Part shown: positions 19,284-31,506 of the stretch, piece after piece
How the letters are laid out: every line of letters begins with the position of its first letter
Position numbering within the stretch: position 1 is the stretch's first letter
Source: Siphonodentalium dalli
Lineage: Eukaryota; Mollusca; Scaphopoda; Gadilida; Siphonodentaliidae
DNA: 64,000 nucleotides
Direction: 5' to 3'
Assembly (NCBI GenBank): GCA_032622095.1
Contig: CP136061.1
Coordinates: 234,980,944-235,044,943, forward strand
Program-made: the position numbers and the translations under genes
The notes under the pieces: generated by a model
What the model saw: only the letters and a program-made list of their open reading frames with translations
What the model was told of the DNA's origin: nothing
The model's database searches: none

Positions 19284-22283
19284 AGCTGCCATCGATCGAA
19301 TGTTTACACTCTCATTACAACCTTGATCTAATATAGACGATTAAATTATATAATATATATTACGTACCTCGTTCAATATCCATATGGCAGAGTATCCATG
19401 TTATCCAGGCGTCTGCGTTTTGTATACACAACTCGGTACTGCTTCTCCTCAGATCTGTTATATAATTTTCTTTTTCCTTTGGACCTGCATATTTTTCGAG
19501 GATTGGTTGTGGTGATGGGCACTGTACTTCTGGATTCTAACAGATCTTTAATCGTGTTGAAATTGATGAACTGTGAATTTTCAAAGTTCAAAGAGAAACC
19601 CCGAACTTTACACGTCTCTTTAGCTTTATTGGTTCTATAAGCGTAATTCTTGGGTCCTCCAGAAACAAATTCCTCGATGTATTCATCCGGGTCTAGCTCA
19701 CTAGTCAACTGTCCCAAATAGTCACCCAGTGGGGGATTAATTTGATCCTCGGTGCTGCTGAATACACAACTATCCGTGTCGTAATATAACACTCTTCTGT
19801 CCAAGGAATGAATAACTTCATATAACATTAATCTCGCGTGACACGTCGTGAACGTGGCCAAATATATGTTATTTGATGATCCACACGGCGCACAGTCATT
19901 TCTATAAGTCCACTCCATCTGAAGAATGTCATCGGTTATGACATGAAAATTTTCCATTTGTTTCATTGGATTTGAAATGAGTTGGAATAGATTGTCTTGT
20001 TCCGATTCATGGAAATATTCGGTCTGTTTGAAATTCTGGTTTTGACCCCATTTTCCCCAAAATGAATTGAGCATCAGCTTTGATATTTGGCGTAATCCTG
20101 GATTTCTTTCGATGCTTTCTCTGTCCAGCAATATACCTTCGTTGTCTTTATACTCTGTGATGTATTTGTCCCTGTCTTCGGTAGATTTTATCCAATCCGG
20201 AGGACCGCTAGCCTGCTGCTTGAACTTTAAGAATGTGTTTATATATTCAGTGAATAATCCATTTTGTTGTTGTCCATAATCTTGTATCCTATTTTGAGAG
20301 CTGTCTCCAGTTCAGGAATACACCAAACACCAGTCATAGCTCTCTGTTGGCACGTACACGTGCAAGGTCGTTGATTTTCATTATCAGCACAAGTCCTGCA
20401 CAGTGGAAACTTCAGTTTACCGTTGGATCGATACGGTAATACGGGGTGATAGAGTCCATTAGGTGGTAAAATCTTGACTTGAGCTATTCCGAAGTAATCC
20501 TTAAGTTCTGTAATGTCATCGCCCAAAATGATTTTCGGGTGTCCAACCGGGTATCGAGCGTATTTGAGCACATCTGGATAGAGCGACGTGAAAATCAAAA
20601 TAGTGTATTATCTCACCAACGTCAGCTTTGTAGTGTAATTTAGTGGCATTTGTTCTGCCGCCGAAGAAACTGTCTCTAGGCTCTAGTCGTTCAACAATGT
20701 CCAAACTAGTAATGAAATCACGAAGCTCCGGATTAGTCTTTTGGGCAGAACTCGTGTTCCCAAATGCACACATATTTCAGGCCTCGACTTTCTATATACT
20801 TCTTCTTTTTCTGTGTCAGTCCGTATAATTCATTTGGTGTCTGGTTGGTTATCGGATTCTTGACTACGTCTCTATCGTGACTCAGACAAAGTTCACATCC
20901 ATGGAATTGACATCCGTGAAATTCGAATGCCGTGTTTAACTCTTCACAATATCCATCCAATCTGTACTTTGCATGATCGAGTTTCTGTTCACGTCCGTTC
21001 AAAGCGTGAGTTATGTGGATTTTATCTTTGAACATCATCCATTCCAGCCATTGAATCGAACTTTTGCTGTATTGATCTTTATATGATGTCTTGGGGATGC
21101 GAGCTATCTGTGATTTGAGAAATTCTTTCTCTCGAATTTGTACGTCGTGTTCATCTTCAAGTTTTGTTTGTTGAACCCATTCACCTTTGTATAAAATCGA
21201 CAAAGTTCCATCTTTACATTTAGCTGGAAGCCACGTTTTCCCGTCGGTACTTAGGCGCACTCTCCATTCCTCGTCGACGAACTTCGTTCTGAATATCCCC
21301 ATACATACCGATGCGATGGTAACGTATTGGAATGGATCAACGGCACCAACCAGTTTGAACTTCATATCGCCAGAAACCTCGTCAATTACGGGTTGTATAT
21401 TTCCAGTCGCGTCCATGATGTGGGTTCTGAATTTTATGCAAGCTTGTCTCAAAATATTGACATCACTGCGACAATAATCCAATAATTCTTTCTTGAAGAT
21501 TAAAACTGCATTTGTTTGAGCCGCGTGCCATTTCGTGAAGTCTTTTCGTTCAGCCACACCCATATAGTCAGCACCGTAATATTTGGCATCCGGATAGGGT
21601 CCTTCATAATTCTGGTTGGCTGGTTTATTGAAAAAGTGTGGGAACCATCCTTTTTCTCGCCATCAAGACCGAATGTTTTTGGTAACAGTGCCAACTTCAT
21701 TGGTAGAAAGCTGAGACTGTCCAGTACTTTGATATGAAGATCTTTTTCCACGTATAGGTACATCAATTTGGATCCATTATATATAACTTTGGGTCTCAAT
21801 GATTGATCAATGAGATATTCTATGAGAAAATATCATTCGTAACCCTTGAAGTTGTGAGCCAGTGCTATGAATCCCGTATGTTGTTCAGAGAATAACCATT
21901 TTCGAAACTTTTCACCGGTATCAGGACCGCTAAATATAACCTCACAGAGTCCGCATGTATCCAGACATAAATTTCGGTCATTCTTCTTCTTCTTCTTCGC
22001 ATCACCGTTGTTACAAGCATCACATAGAGGACCGCAATTTCTACAGGTCGGTTTCGTTTCCAGCGATTCATTCATCCATTCGTAGCAAGCTGTTTGGGCG
22101 ACGAGGAAGTTGGGTGTATGTTGAACTTTTCCGCACCATGTTTTTAAACAGTTCTGAAAAGTAATAATTGAACGTTTTAACCTCTAGCTTTATTGATAAT
22201 GAAAAAAACAAAATAAACGTCTACACTTTGTCACTAATTATTTAAAAATTAAAAAATGTTTTTTTTATAGGTTCAACGTTAAT

Positions 22284-22293
22284 AAAGAGCGTT
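22284..22293 (+). promoter_or_regulatory. AAAGAGCGTT motif (intron copy 1)
   Basis: AATAAAGAGCGTT on the strand opposite to the polymerase, inside its predicted intron. Confidence 0.3.
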
Positions 22294-22673
22294 GACGTAT
22301 TACTATTGTTTGTGGGTTGACCCTAAAATTACTCTTTCCAATCTACGTGTCAATATTAAAAATGTATGATGATCAGACCATCAAAATATAGCCTGTATCG
22401 TTGACGATTCACGTACGCGGATATCAAGTTCAATAAAGTTAAAAATTATATATTATGGTAGTTTACCATATAACAATTACAAAGCTTTTTTCACATAAAA
22501 TATGTTACACATTTTTCAATGTGTCAAGAATTAAAAGTTAATTACTCCGTTTAACATCTGTGACTCAGTTTAGTTGAATTTTAATATTGAGACCCTTAAC
22601 TTTGGTCGAATTCAAGTATGTAATTGTTATATGGTAATTTCACACGTAGATAAAGTAACAGCTAAAGAGCGTT

Positions 22674-22683
22674 CCTCGATAAT
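22674..22683 (+). promoter_or_regulatory. AAAGAGCGTT motif (intron copy 2)
   Basis: GCTAAAGAGCGTT, same orientation as copies 1 and 3. Confidence 0.3.
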
Positions 22684-22734
22684 CTAATATAATTTAAAAA
22701 TAAAAGAGTGTCTCTACTTATACGTGCCGATAAT

Positions 22735-22744
22735 AAAGAGCGTT
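22735..22744 (+). promoter_or_regulatory. AAAGAGCGTT motif (intron copy 3)
   Basis: ATAATAAAGAGCGTT, 61 bp after copy 2. Confidence 0.3.
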
Positions 22745-24570
22745 ACGTTATCGTGATTTCGACTGTAATGTGTTACATATATATATATATTACAATTAGG
22801 TTAAGACTCACCTGACACCTAGCACATTTCTTGTATATATGATCCTCTTTACAGTCCTAGCAATCCTTTGTATGTAAAGGTGAATATCCTTCTGAACATT
22901 CCAGTATATCTTGTTGAAAGGTTTCAAAGTCAAAGAAACAGAATTTAGCTCTTTCATTGTCAGTAACAGAGCGGTATGGCCCTTACATAACATTCGTGTC
23001 CTGCCATTGTGTATTTGTCACACGATCTACAAAATGTTTCTCCGCACACGTGTTGATTCGGACGTCTTTTCCGTCTATCCATGACTTTTGTACAGTCCAA
23101 GCATTTCCACCATTTCTCGCAAGGAGCTGTCGTTTCTTTCGAAGCTCTGTCAATAGGTGTTTCTTTATGACGCACGAAACATTGATGAGACATACACGTC
23201 ATGTTACAATCTGAACAATGTTCTTTGATTTCACTTTGTTCACATTTATCACTTTTACACACGAAACAGGTGCGTTCACAATGATGATTTCCTTTGGTTG
23301 AATAATGTTTTAAGCAATGCACACAGAAATATGCTGCACTAAAGAATCCAGTTATGGATTGGATAGCGTGGAAATGTTCATTATCAGTGAGATATAAATA
23401 TATCACGGGTCTTTCTGGGCCGTCTGTAGGCGCGCTGGTAATGAATTTATTACCTAGTCTAGCACTAACGACTAGTATTGTCAAATTCAGAGTGTCCTCG
23501 AATGCTTTTAGGTCTGCTAAACTGGCTGGTCTGTCTGTTGGTACACCGGCGATGTCACTGATTACTTTGGCTAATTTTCCTTGCTCAGTACGTGTTTTGG
23601 CCCTCATATTGTTGTAATAATTGATCGGTACTTTGCTGTAGTCCATGATGAGCTGTAAATTATTTCTGGTTCCTTTATTCTGGGTTATTTCTAGCCATTC
23701 ATCAGGACTGCAAATATTTAATTTACACCAACAAGTGGCGATAGCCCGAGCCATACACATATTGTCTGTATTTTCAATCGTTACGATCGATGTTTTATTC
23801 CTTAATATGTTGCTTTCATCATGTAAAGCCGTTATTCTCCGCCGTGCTCCACCTTTAGGTAACTCAATGGTGCCTATATCTATGCTGAAACTTTGATTAA
23901 CAGTCAGTGTTTGGTTACTGTTCAAAACGAGTTCGATTCTGTCAATCACCGTGTTAGCATTTAACGTTTGCAACGTTTGTAACGGAACTATTATAGGGTT
24001 GTCCAAACTCTCCACGAGCTCTTTGAATAGTGTCCTCGAACATTGAATGTAGATTCCTGTATATGTCGATTAACTTTTTATCTTTGTAAATTTCATCTAG
24101 TTTGATTTCATATGTTCTCTGTGTAGCCAAATTGTTTCCGAAGGTCCGTTCACTTCTTTTGTGAATGCTATATCCGGTTATTTGATTATCAGAACTGCTG
24201 GCTGTTTGACTGTCTGATTTTATGGCTCCTTCGTCTTGATCAGGTGTATGTTCGTCGTCTCGGTTTTGTAAGCCTGATGGTCCAGCTGTATCGGGTTGTG
24301 AGTTGGTAACATCATGCTTAGGTGCATCATCTTCTCCGTATCCGATTTGGTTCGGCCATGGGTCATCTCCTGAACAAAGTGTAGATGCTTCAACAATATC
24401 TTCATCAAGCTGATAAGCTTCTATAGCCCTGTCGTATTCTTCGATATATTGTAGAATACATTCTATTACATAAATTTCCTCATCTGTTAGAGGTGTCATT
24501 ATTTCTTCAGCCATTTTCGAGAATAAGTCCTGAGAAGTGATTACAACGGTGTCTATTCACTATATGGGAT

Positions 24571-25833
24571 GAAGCTTCGTCATAGATATTTGTATACCAT
24601 AACTCCCGAAAATAGTTAGCACAGATGAGGCAACATTATATAAGATTATATATGAGCGTAAGTATGAATAGGTCGATAAGTGGTTATTACGTAAGGTTGT
24701 TATAACAACAACACAAAGGTAACTTCTATTATTGAGTGTCTTATCACATGTACGTATTATGTATGCATATTTTTGATAACTAATTATCGCGTTAATGCTA
24801 ACAATGACACAGCTTATCAACCTTACGTGATCATAACCCGTTAAACAAGTAATGATGTTCAGACAAGCTATCGATAACTTAATTGAACGAGTCGGACCAC
24901 ACATAGCTGTCAACAGATATAATAGCAGTCATTTGGTCAATTTATCCAAGGTGTCACTCTTTTTCGACCTATACAGTGTTACCCTATTGACGCGTGTGAT
25001 TATGTGTGTGTACATAATTGAAAATTTGTTCCATAGAATATGTCAGTTCATTCGGGGTAGTAATTTCGCATCACGCTCTTCGTCTGAGCGTGACTGCTTT
25101 CAAAATAGTACAACATCTCAATAATTCTTCCAATAATTCGCGATAATGCACGTGTGTCATATACTCAATAACTTCATCGAGATAGAGAAGTAAAGAATAA
25201 ACGCTCTTTATTATTTATGTAAGAGTAATGGCGTCAAATTATTTCAGGTATTGTGGAGACAATTATATGATGTAATAGACGAGACTGCGTCTGATGATAA
25301 ACACTGGAATGTATGCATTCATACCTATAGTGTCAATGTCCAAAATTACAGCGACTCGGACCAGTCCATACACATATAATTGGTATAAAGCTATTTCTAA
25401 ACATCGCGTCTGATGATAAACACTGGAATGTATGCATTCATACCTATAGTGTCAATGTCCAAAATTACAGCGACTCGGACCAGTCCATACACATATAATT
25501 GGTATAAAGCTATTTCTAAACATCGATTAATAAAATTAACAGAGTTTCATGAAAAATATTTAAAATTTGTTTGAACAAAAATAGTTGGCCAATAACAAAA
25601 GATATTACACGCAAATAATTTAAAAACATTCGACATTTAATAGGAGATTATTTTCAGTAAGAGACCGAAAACTCAAAGTTTCATAAATTTTTGAGATTTA
25701 AAAAAAAAAAAATTGAAAATTTTGGAAAAAAAATATTAGGTTTTTAATTTTTTTTTGAATATTTTAGTACAAACAATTTTACCGCCAAAAAATCTATTTT
25801 TAGATGTGAATCGAACAAGCCCCGCGTACTACT
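24571..25833 (-). repeat. Right inverted terminal repeat of the Polinton
   Basis: Inverted copy of 10359-11592, starting at GAAGCTTC and ending CGCGTACTACT. It contains the same two 119-bp units (about 25,290-25,527) and the inward-facing AAAGAGCGTT (25200-25209 on the minus strand). A short extra stretch with an ATCACGCTC / GAGCGTGA inverted pair near 25,070-25,095 is absent on the left. The polymerase start codon lies 57 bp inside the inner boundary. Confidence 0.92.
25200..25209 (-). promoter_or_regulatory. AAAGAGCGTT motif, right TIR
   Basis: Reads ATAATAAAGAGCGTTT on the minus strand, toward the polymerase gene, mirroring the left TIR copy. Confidence 0.35.
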
Positions 25834-25839
25834 CCAGCA
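25834..25839. repeat. Right target site duplication CCAGCA
   Basis: Exact match to 10353-10358. Confidence 0.9.
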
Positions 25840-25994
25840 TCAGATGAAATATGTGAGAGACGAAATGACATAAATGAAAACTGAACTGAGGTGCAGACAA
25901 TTAACATATGAAAACGCTGACCTTCAGGTAAAAGCTGCACACAAATCAGTTGTGAACCTAGACCAAACATATATTGCTTGGATGTATGACCCGT
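25840..25994 (+). pseudogene. Right half of the ORF interrupted by the Polinton
   Basis: Continues the frame that enters the left insertion site: HQMKYVRDEMT, an in-frame TAA, then MKTELRCRQLTYENADLQ and VVNLDQTYIAWMYDP before a TGA. Helical, charged, no recognised domain. The continuity supports precise insertion into a formerly coding sequence. Confidence 0.4.
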
Positions 25995-26060
25995 GAGTCT
26001 AAATGTATACTATGCAATATTATGGAAATGATTGTCAGTGATGCCATCACCACACACATG

Positions 26061-27542
26061 TAGTCCGAGAGCCCATAAGGTTTTATTGTCGTCACTCTGA
26101 CCAAAAGACCCACTCTGCTCATTTTGTGGCAAATTATATGTAGTTTACGGAAACCAATTTCTTGCGAGTGGGAAACGCGGCGTTTGGGAGATATTTAACA
26201 TAGAATGATGCCTGGTGAGAGCGAAAAATGTTACTTAAGTGTTGGGGGAGGGTTAGTAATTACGAATGTATGCAACATATGTAATGTCAGCTAACACGTT
26301 ATATATACCATTTTGTCGGCAATAAGTCATTCTATCTAGTGAATAAACACAGAATTAGAATTTCAGCCACTGACCTCGAATACGAGAGGTGAAAGGTCAA
26401 ATATATTTTGAAACGCCATTTTATTTTAAATGTCAAATTGGAAAGTTAGCTTAAGAAATTTTATAATCATCTGTTGGAATCCGTTCTAGTATAATTTTGA
26501 ACTTTACTGTATACCAGATTCGTATATGTGGAAAGAAAATTAACACAGCCGCAATTGCAACCATTCAAGATGTCAGCCAAGATGTGTGCCGAAATAGCCA
26601 AAAACAGTAAAAATTAATAAGGTCTCTTTGATCGCCGTTATAGTAAAGATGATGTCACATGCGGTCATGTTGTCTGTTCGATACATTATGGTAATATACA
26701 ACCCTTACAAATTAGCCAAAAATCAGACACAAAACTCCAATATGGCGGCCAAGATGACCGCCGAAATGTGAAAAATTGCTTTTTTTGGTCATTTCACCAC
26801 CTTTCGTTTGTCTCTGTTGGAAAAGATTGGCTTTTTGACGCGATTTTATACATTTATCGTATAGAAGAATCTTTGGCGAACACATGGGGATAATAATATA
26901 CATTCCTTGCTGGAAAGTGTTGTCCGATATCACGTTTTCCCAAATGCCGGTATAATCCGATCAAAGCCAAAACGACGCTAATAACACAATGACTGTTTCG
27001 AATCAATGAATGTTATTGCTATCACAACAAAACCCACGCGTAATATGTGCAGGAGATACTCGAGCTAGGATTCCTCTTATACCCGAGTAGAGAAATATTC
27101 ACCCAAATCCAAGATGGCGGCTAAAATGGCCACCAGAAATAGAAATATTGCCGAATATCGCTGATTTTAACATCAGTGACAGTTATTGTCACGACAACTC
27201 CACACCTGCTTACTATTGTGAGTTGGGTACACTGAGTCGAAGAACTGTGCTTATATTTCATCAAAATAAAAGTTGCCCAAATTCAAAATGGCGCCCACAA
27301 TGGTGGACATATTTAGAAAATCACAGAAAATCTCTCATATTCACATCATTGGGCATTATTGTCGAGACAACTCTACCCATGCTTACAGCCGAGTTGGAAA
27401 TACTGTGATAAAGTTATTATCTTGGATTTGATGAAGGATTTTTTTTCCAAATCGAAGATGGCGGCCAAAATGGCGTCCGAGATTTGAAAACAAGCTTACA
27501 TTCCTTTACTTTCATACTATGTGCGTCATTGTTGTGAGAATT
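26061..27542 (+). repeat. Left arm of a 5-kb inverted repeat element
   Basis: Begins TAGTCCGAGAGCCC and pairs with 29609-31083. The arm contains about six copies, mostly 150-180 bp apart, of a segment with an AAGATGGCGGCCAAAATGGC-like core (near 26,570, 26,740, 27,112, 27,288, 27,463 and a degenerate one at 27,615 just past the arm). No transposase ORF. Flanks read ATG outside both ends, and the termini can also be read as TA duplications, so the target site rule is undecided. Confidence 0.85.
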
Positions 27543-29608
27543 CTACACACACTTAAATATTCATATGGAAAATTGATATGAAGTATCTATTTGAGTTTGG
27601 CCAACTCTCGCAATAAAGATTGCTGCCAAACTGGTGGCCAGAAATTGAAGAAAGTCGAAATTATCACACACAAATTTCAACTTTTCGTCATAATATCAAT
27701 ATGTATGGATTGAACGAAACGGTACATAAGCCAACTATTAGTTCCAACATAGGTCGTCGCCTTCTGGAAGGATGAAAACCCACAATACATATGCCGGTGT
27801 CAAGCTCACGCGTTTGTCTCGAAAGATGGGTATTCTTATCCTTATTCTTGACGAGCTTCATTCGTGGTAGCTTATGGTATAATTCAGACACTACATATGG
27901 GGTCTGATCGTCATATTGTGTGATAAACTAGAAAGTTATGCGGTCAATGCGTATAATAGCTTTCAGACGGACGTCTCTATCTGCGTATTCAGATTCAGAT
28001 TTGGTAACTTAATGTGGATAACAAATTGGTGATCTACCCATCCAGCCACTTCTCAATATATGGTTCATCAATTCACATATTCACATACTGACGTAGCCGG
28101 ATATCTTCTGTATATGGCTTCGAATTTCTGAAAGCCTAACATTTGACGGGTGCCTTTCTGCTAAGGCGTAAAAGACCATAATGCATAATATACTTTCACT
28201 TCTTGATCCTGATCATAAGAACAGTCCTTGTGGCTTCCAACAATCGTCTCACCGTACAGATCCAAGCAGATAATAACAATACACAGTCATGGTGGCGTCC
28301 AGCAATCGTCTCACCGTACATATCCAAGCAGATAAAAACAATACACACGGTGCTAGTTTGTGGGCAAGCGTCATGATAGTGGAAATGAAATTGGACCATG
28401 ACTGCACTGCCCCTTCTTTGGGTATGTTTTAGATTTAGACATGATCTCATGTAACTTTGCTTCCCTTATATGCTAAGATTGTATCTTCCAATCCGTTTGG
28501 AAGCCGTTCTTAATCAATTAGACCAGGCCTGTACCATTGGCTACTACTATATAAGCCCCACCCAGAATGGTATGTAGTCTTGAGGACGATGCATTTGGTA
28601 GTTGATGTCATACTCACGATGTGTGATGGTCGGTGTGGTTCAAGAAAGTGCAATGGCATCACCACAATGGTGAAAATGTTAACTCGAAAACATCTAGGGG
28701 ATCGTTGAGACATTGCATTAAGTTTAACCTACATGTACGTTGGATACACCAATTTATTTCTTGGTAACATCGCCATTCAAAGCCATTGTCCTGCATGAGA
28801 CATATTAACTACTATATTCTAAAGTTATATACCATAAAGCTATATGGCCATAAAGGTCAAGTTCACCAATGTCATCATCCATTCCCATCGATCTATAAAT
28901 TGTTCTCACAAATGCATCACAGTTCCTTGGAAAATACCGCCCATATACTGACACTAGTCTTGAGGGAGGATAACAACAACGCATACCCTCATTCCATAAA
29001 GACATCATTTAGCCCATCCGACTCTTCTGGGGGGGGGGATAGAATAGTATTATCCAGACAAAATTACATGTCTGGTCAAGTTGATTAAGAACGGCCTTGA
29101 AACGGATGTGGAAACACAAATCTTACCACACCAAAAGCACCAACACACATGACATTCTATATCTGAAACATGCACCTGATGTGGGGGTGTATGCCGTGGC
29201 CCATTCCATTTCCCACTGTCATGGCGCTTGTCTACAAACTAGCACCGCGAGTATTGTTCTTCTCTGCTAACGAGACGAATGTGGGACGTTACAAAGTTGC
29301 TTAGGATCATGATCAAGAAGTGTGGGTAGCCGGTACATTATGGTCGTCTCTGTAGCAGATATGCATGTGTCCAAGGGAATGAGACAGCTAGCTACCTTTG
29401 AAACACTGCCGAAGTTGTCCACGTATGCCAATACGTTCGCTAAGTTTGTGTGTTGAACCATCTATTGAGAAATGACTAGTCAGCTGGGAAGTTCGCCAGG
29501 TGTACATGTGGTTATCCACATGGGATATGATAAATACATACATGGAGATGACCTGTAAGCTTGTATACTTATAGACCATATGCCTTTCTAGTTCAAGATG
29601 ACGCCCAA
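27543..29608. other. Loop of the 5-kb inverted repeat
   Basis: 2.07 kb without a supported gene. It contains a small tandem duplication at about 28,238-28,350 (CAATCGTCTCACCGTACA twice, 60 bp apart). Short ORFs on both strands show no domain, so the element appears nonautonomous. Confidence 0.5.
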
Positions 29609-31083
29609 ATTCTCACAACAATGACGCACATAGTATGAAAGTAAAGGAATGTAAGCTTGTTTTCAAATCTCGGACGCCATTTTGGCCGCCATCTTCGATT
29701 TGGAAAAAAAATCCTTCATCAAATCCAAGATAATTACTTTATCACAGTATTTCCAACTCGGCTGTAAGGATGGGTAGAGTTGTCTTGACAATAATGCCCA
29801 ATGATGTGAGTATGATAGATTTTCGGTGATTTTCTAAATCTGTCCACCATTGTGGGCGCCATTTTGGATTTGGGCGACTTTTATTTGGATGCAATATAGG
29901 CGCAGTTCTTTGACTCAGTCTTCCCAACTCACAATATGTGAGGAGTTGTCGTGACAATAGCTGTCACTGATGTTCAAATCAGCGATTTTCGGCAATTTTT
30001 CTATTTCTGGTGGCCATTTTGGCCGCCAACTTGGATTTGGGTGAATATTTCTCAACTCAGGTATAAGAGGAATCCTAGCTCGAGTACCTCCTGCACATAT
30101 ATACGCGTGGGTTTTGTTGTGATAGCAATAACATGCATTGATGATTCGAAACAGCCATTGCGTTATTAGCGTCGTTTTGGCTTTGACCGAATTATACCGG
30201 CATTTAGGAAAACGTGATATCGGACAACACTTTCCAGCAAGGAATGTATATTATTATCCCCATGTGTTCGCCAATAATTCTTATATACGATAAATGTATA
30301 AAATCGCGTCAAGAGCCAATATTTTCCAACAGACAAACGAAAGGTGGTGAAATGTCCGAAAAATAGCAAATTTTCACATTTCGGCGGCCATCTTGGCCGC
30401 CATATTGGAGTTTTGTGTCTGATTTTTGGCTAATTTGTAAGGGTTGTATATTACCATAACGTATCGAACGGACAACATGACCGCATGTGACATCATCTTA
30501 CTATAACGGCGATCAGAGAGACCGTATGAATTTTTACTGTTTTTGGCTATTTCGGCACACATTTTGGCTGACATCTTGAATGGTTGCAATTACGGCTGTG
30601 TTAATTTTCTTTCCACATATCCGAATCTGGTATACAGTAAAGTTCAAAATTATACTAGATCGGATTCCAACAGATGATTATAAAATTTCTTAAGCTAACT
30701 TTCCAATTTGACATTTTAAAAAAAATGGCGTTTCAAAATATATTTGACATTTGACCTCTCGTACTCGAGGTCAGTGGCTGAAATTCTAATTCTGTGTTTA
30801 TTCATTAGATAGAATGACTTATTGCCGACAAAATGGTATATATAACGTGTTAGCTGACATTACATATGTTGCATACATTCGAAATTACTAACCCTCCCCC
30901 AACACTTAAGTAACATTTGTCGCTCTCACCAGGCATCATTCTATGTTAAATATCTCCCAAACGCCGCGTTTCCCACTCGCAAGAAATTGGTTTCCGTAAA
31001 CTACATATAATTTGCCACAAAATGAGCAGAGTGGGTCTTTTGGTCAGAGTGACGACAATAAAACCTTATGGGCTCTCGGACTA
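29609..31083 (-). repeat. Right arm of the 5-kb inverted repeat element
   Basis: Inverted copy of 26061-27542 with scattered substitutions and small indels, ending GGGCTCTCGGACTA. ORFs inside mirror those of the left arm and are not genes. Confidence 0.85.
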
Positions 31084-31394
31084 ATGGAGCAGTATTCATT
31101 ATTCACTGAATGTCAGATGAATAGATGTGACTTTGGAGTCCACCCACTCATTTTATGATGACACGAATAGTCCTCCCATATTGAAGCTGCAGTACACATA
31201 ATATGGTTGTATATTACGTGATTACCTCGGTGAACAATGGAACATGTCATTCCTCATGATTGGTGTACGTTCGTAATATATGTATTCCGTTGTGGGCTGT
31301 CGTGTTAGGTATAATACGCCATTACCTCGGGGACGGGCTCTTAGTGTACCTTTTATCAATACGTATCGTTTCTCGCTCTACAATTCCTAATAAT

Positions 31395-31420
31395 TCTCTC
31401 TCTCTCTCTCTCTCGCTCTC

Positions 31421-31506
<86 letters not shown>
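31395..31506. repeat. (TC)n / (TCTG)n microsatellite
   Basis: Roughly 110 bp of CT dinucleotides with a central block of seven TGTC units. The Ser/Leu ORF over it is an artefact. Confidence 0.95.

Larger units (their letters stand above)
18966..19372. other. Convergent junction with TIR fragment
   Basis: No gene. AAAGAGCGTT lies at 19016-19025 (preceded by AGTAT). About 19,150-19,195 copies inner TIR sequence (compare 11,190-11,240: TCGAAAAA, GGATAAATTGACC, ATGACTGC), followed by a long hairpin at 19,200-19,283. Confidence 0.7.
22154..22811 (-). other. Predicted intron in the Polinton polymerase gene (658 bp)
   Basis: On the minus strand the coding frame ends TGTCAG then GTGAGT, a consensus donor, and resumes after TTACTTTTCAG with AACTGTTT. 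Both sides are phase 0 and the polymerase sequence continues sensibly (CARCQ before, NCLKTWCG after). The interval is AT-rich with stops in every frame and contains three AAAGAGCGTT copies. Prediction only; no transcript evidence. Confidence 0.7.
19373..24514 (-). pseudogene. Protein-primed family B DNA polymerase of the Polinton, multiply broken
   Basis: Read leftward. The N-terminal acidic region (24514 to about 24010) is followed by a domain with paired Cys/His knuckles (about 23,290-22,990: CVHCLKHYS, CFVCKSDKC, CGETFCRSC). Then come the exonuclease motif FFDFET (about 22,930), an AHNFKGYE exonuclease segment (about 21,850), DFTSLYP-type motif A split by a frameshift (about 20,597), motif B KLMLNSFWG (about 20,070), motif C YYDTDS (about 19,780) and the C-terminus ending LPYGY. 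Breaks: frameshifts near 24,010, 22,970, 21,660, 20,750, 20,597 and 20,285; in-frame TAG at 22857-22859 and TGA at 21833-21835. An intron is predicted at 22154-22811. It would copy the element from a terminal protein primer; not functional as read. Confidence 0.9.
10359..25833 (+). mobile_element. Complete Polinton/Maverick element (15,475 bp)
   Basis: Bounded by inverted terminal repeats starting AGTAGTACGCGG, flanked by a perfect 6-bp duplication. Carries the Polinton core set: A32/FtsK-like packaging ATPase, rve integrase with chromodomain, hexon-type major capsid protein, putative penton, and protein-primed family B DNA polymerase. The left-half genes run rightward and the polymerase runs leftward, meeting near 19 kb. 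ATPase, integrase and several small ORFs are open. Capsid has one nonsense codon, penton one frameshift, and the polymerase at least six frameshifts and two stops. No adenain-type protease was found. The element would integrate through its integrase and replicate by protein priming; virion formation is inferred from the capsid genes. Confidence 0.93.

Noticed and set aside
26061-31083. A transposase gene inside the 5-kb inverted repeat
   Set aside because: No DDE-like or other enzyme motif in any frame; ORFs in the arms are mirrored repeats.
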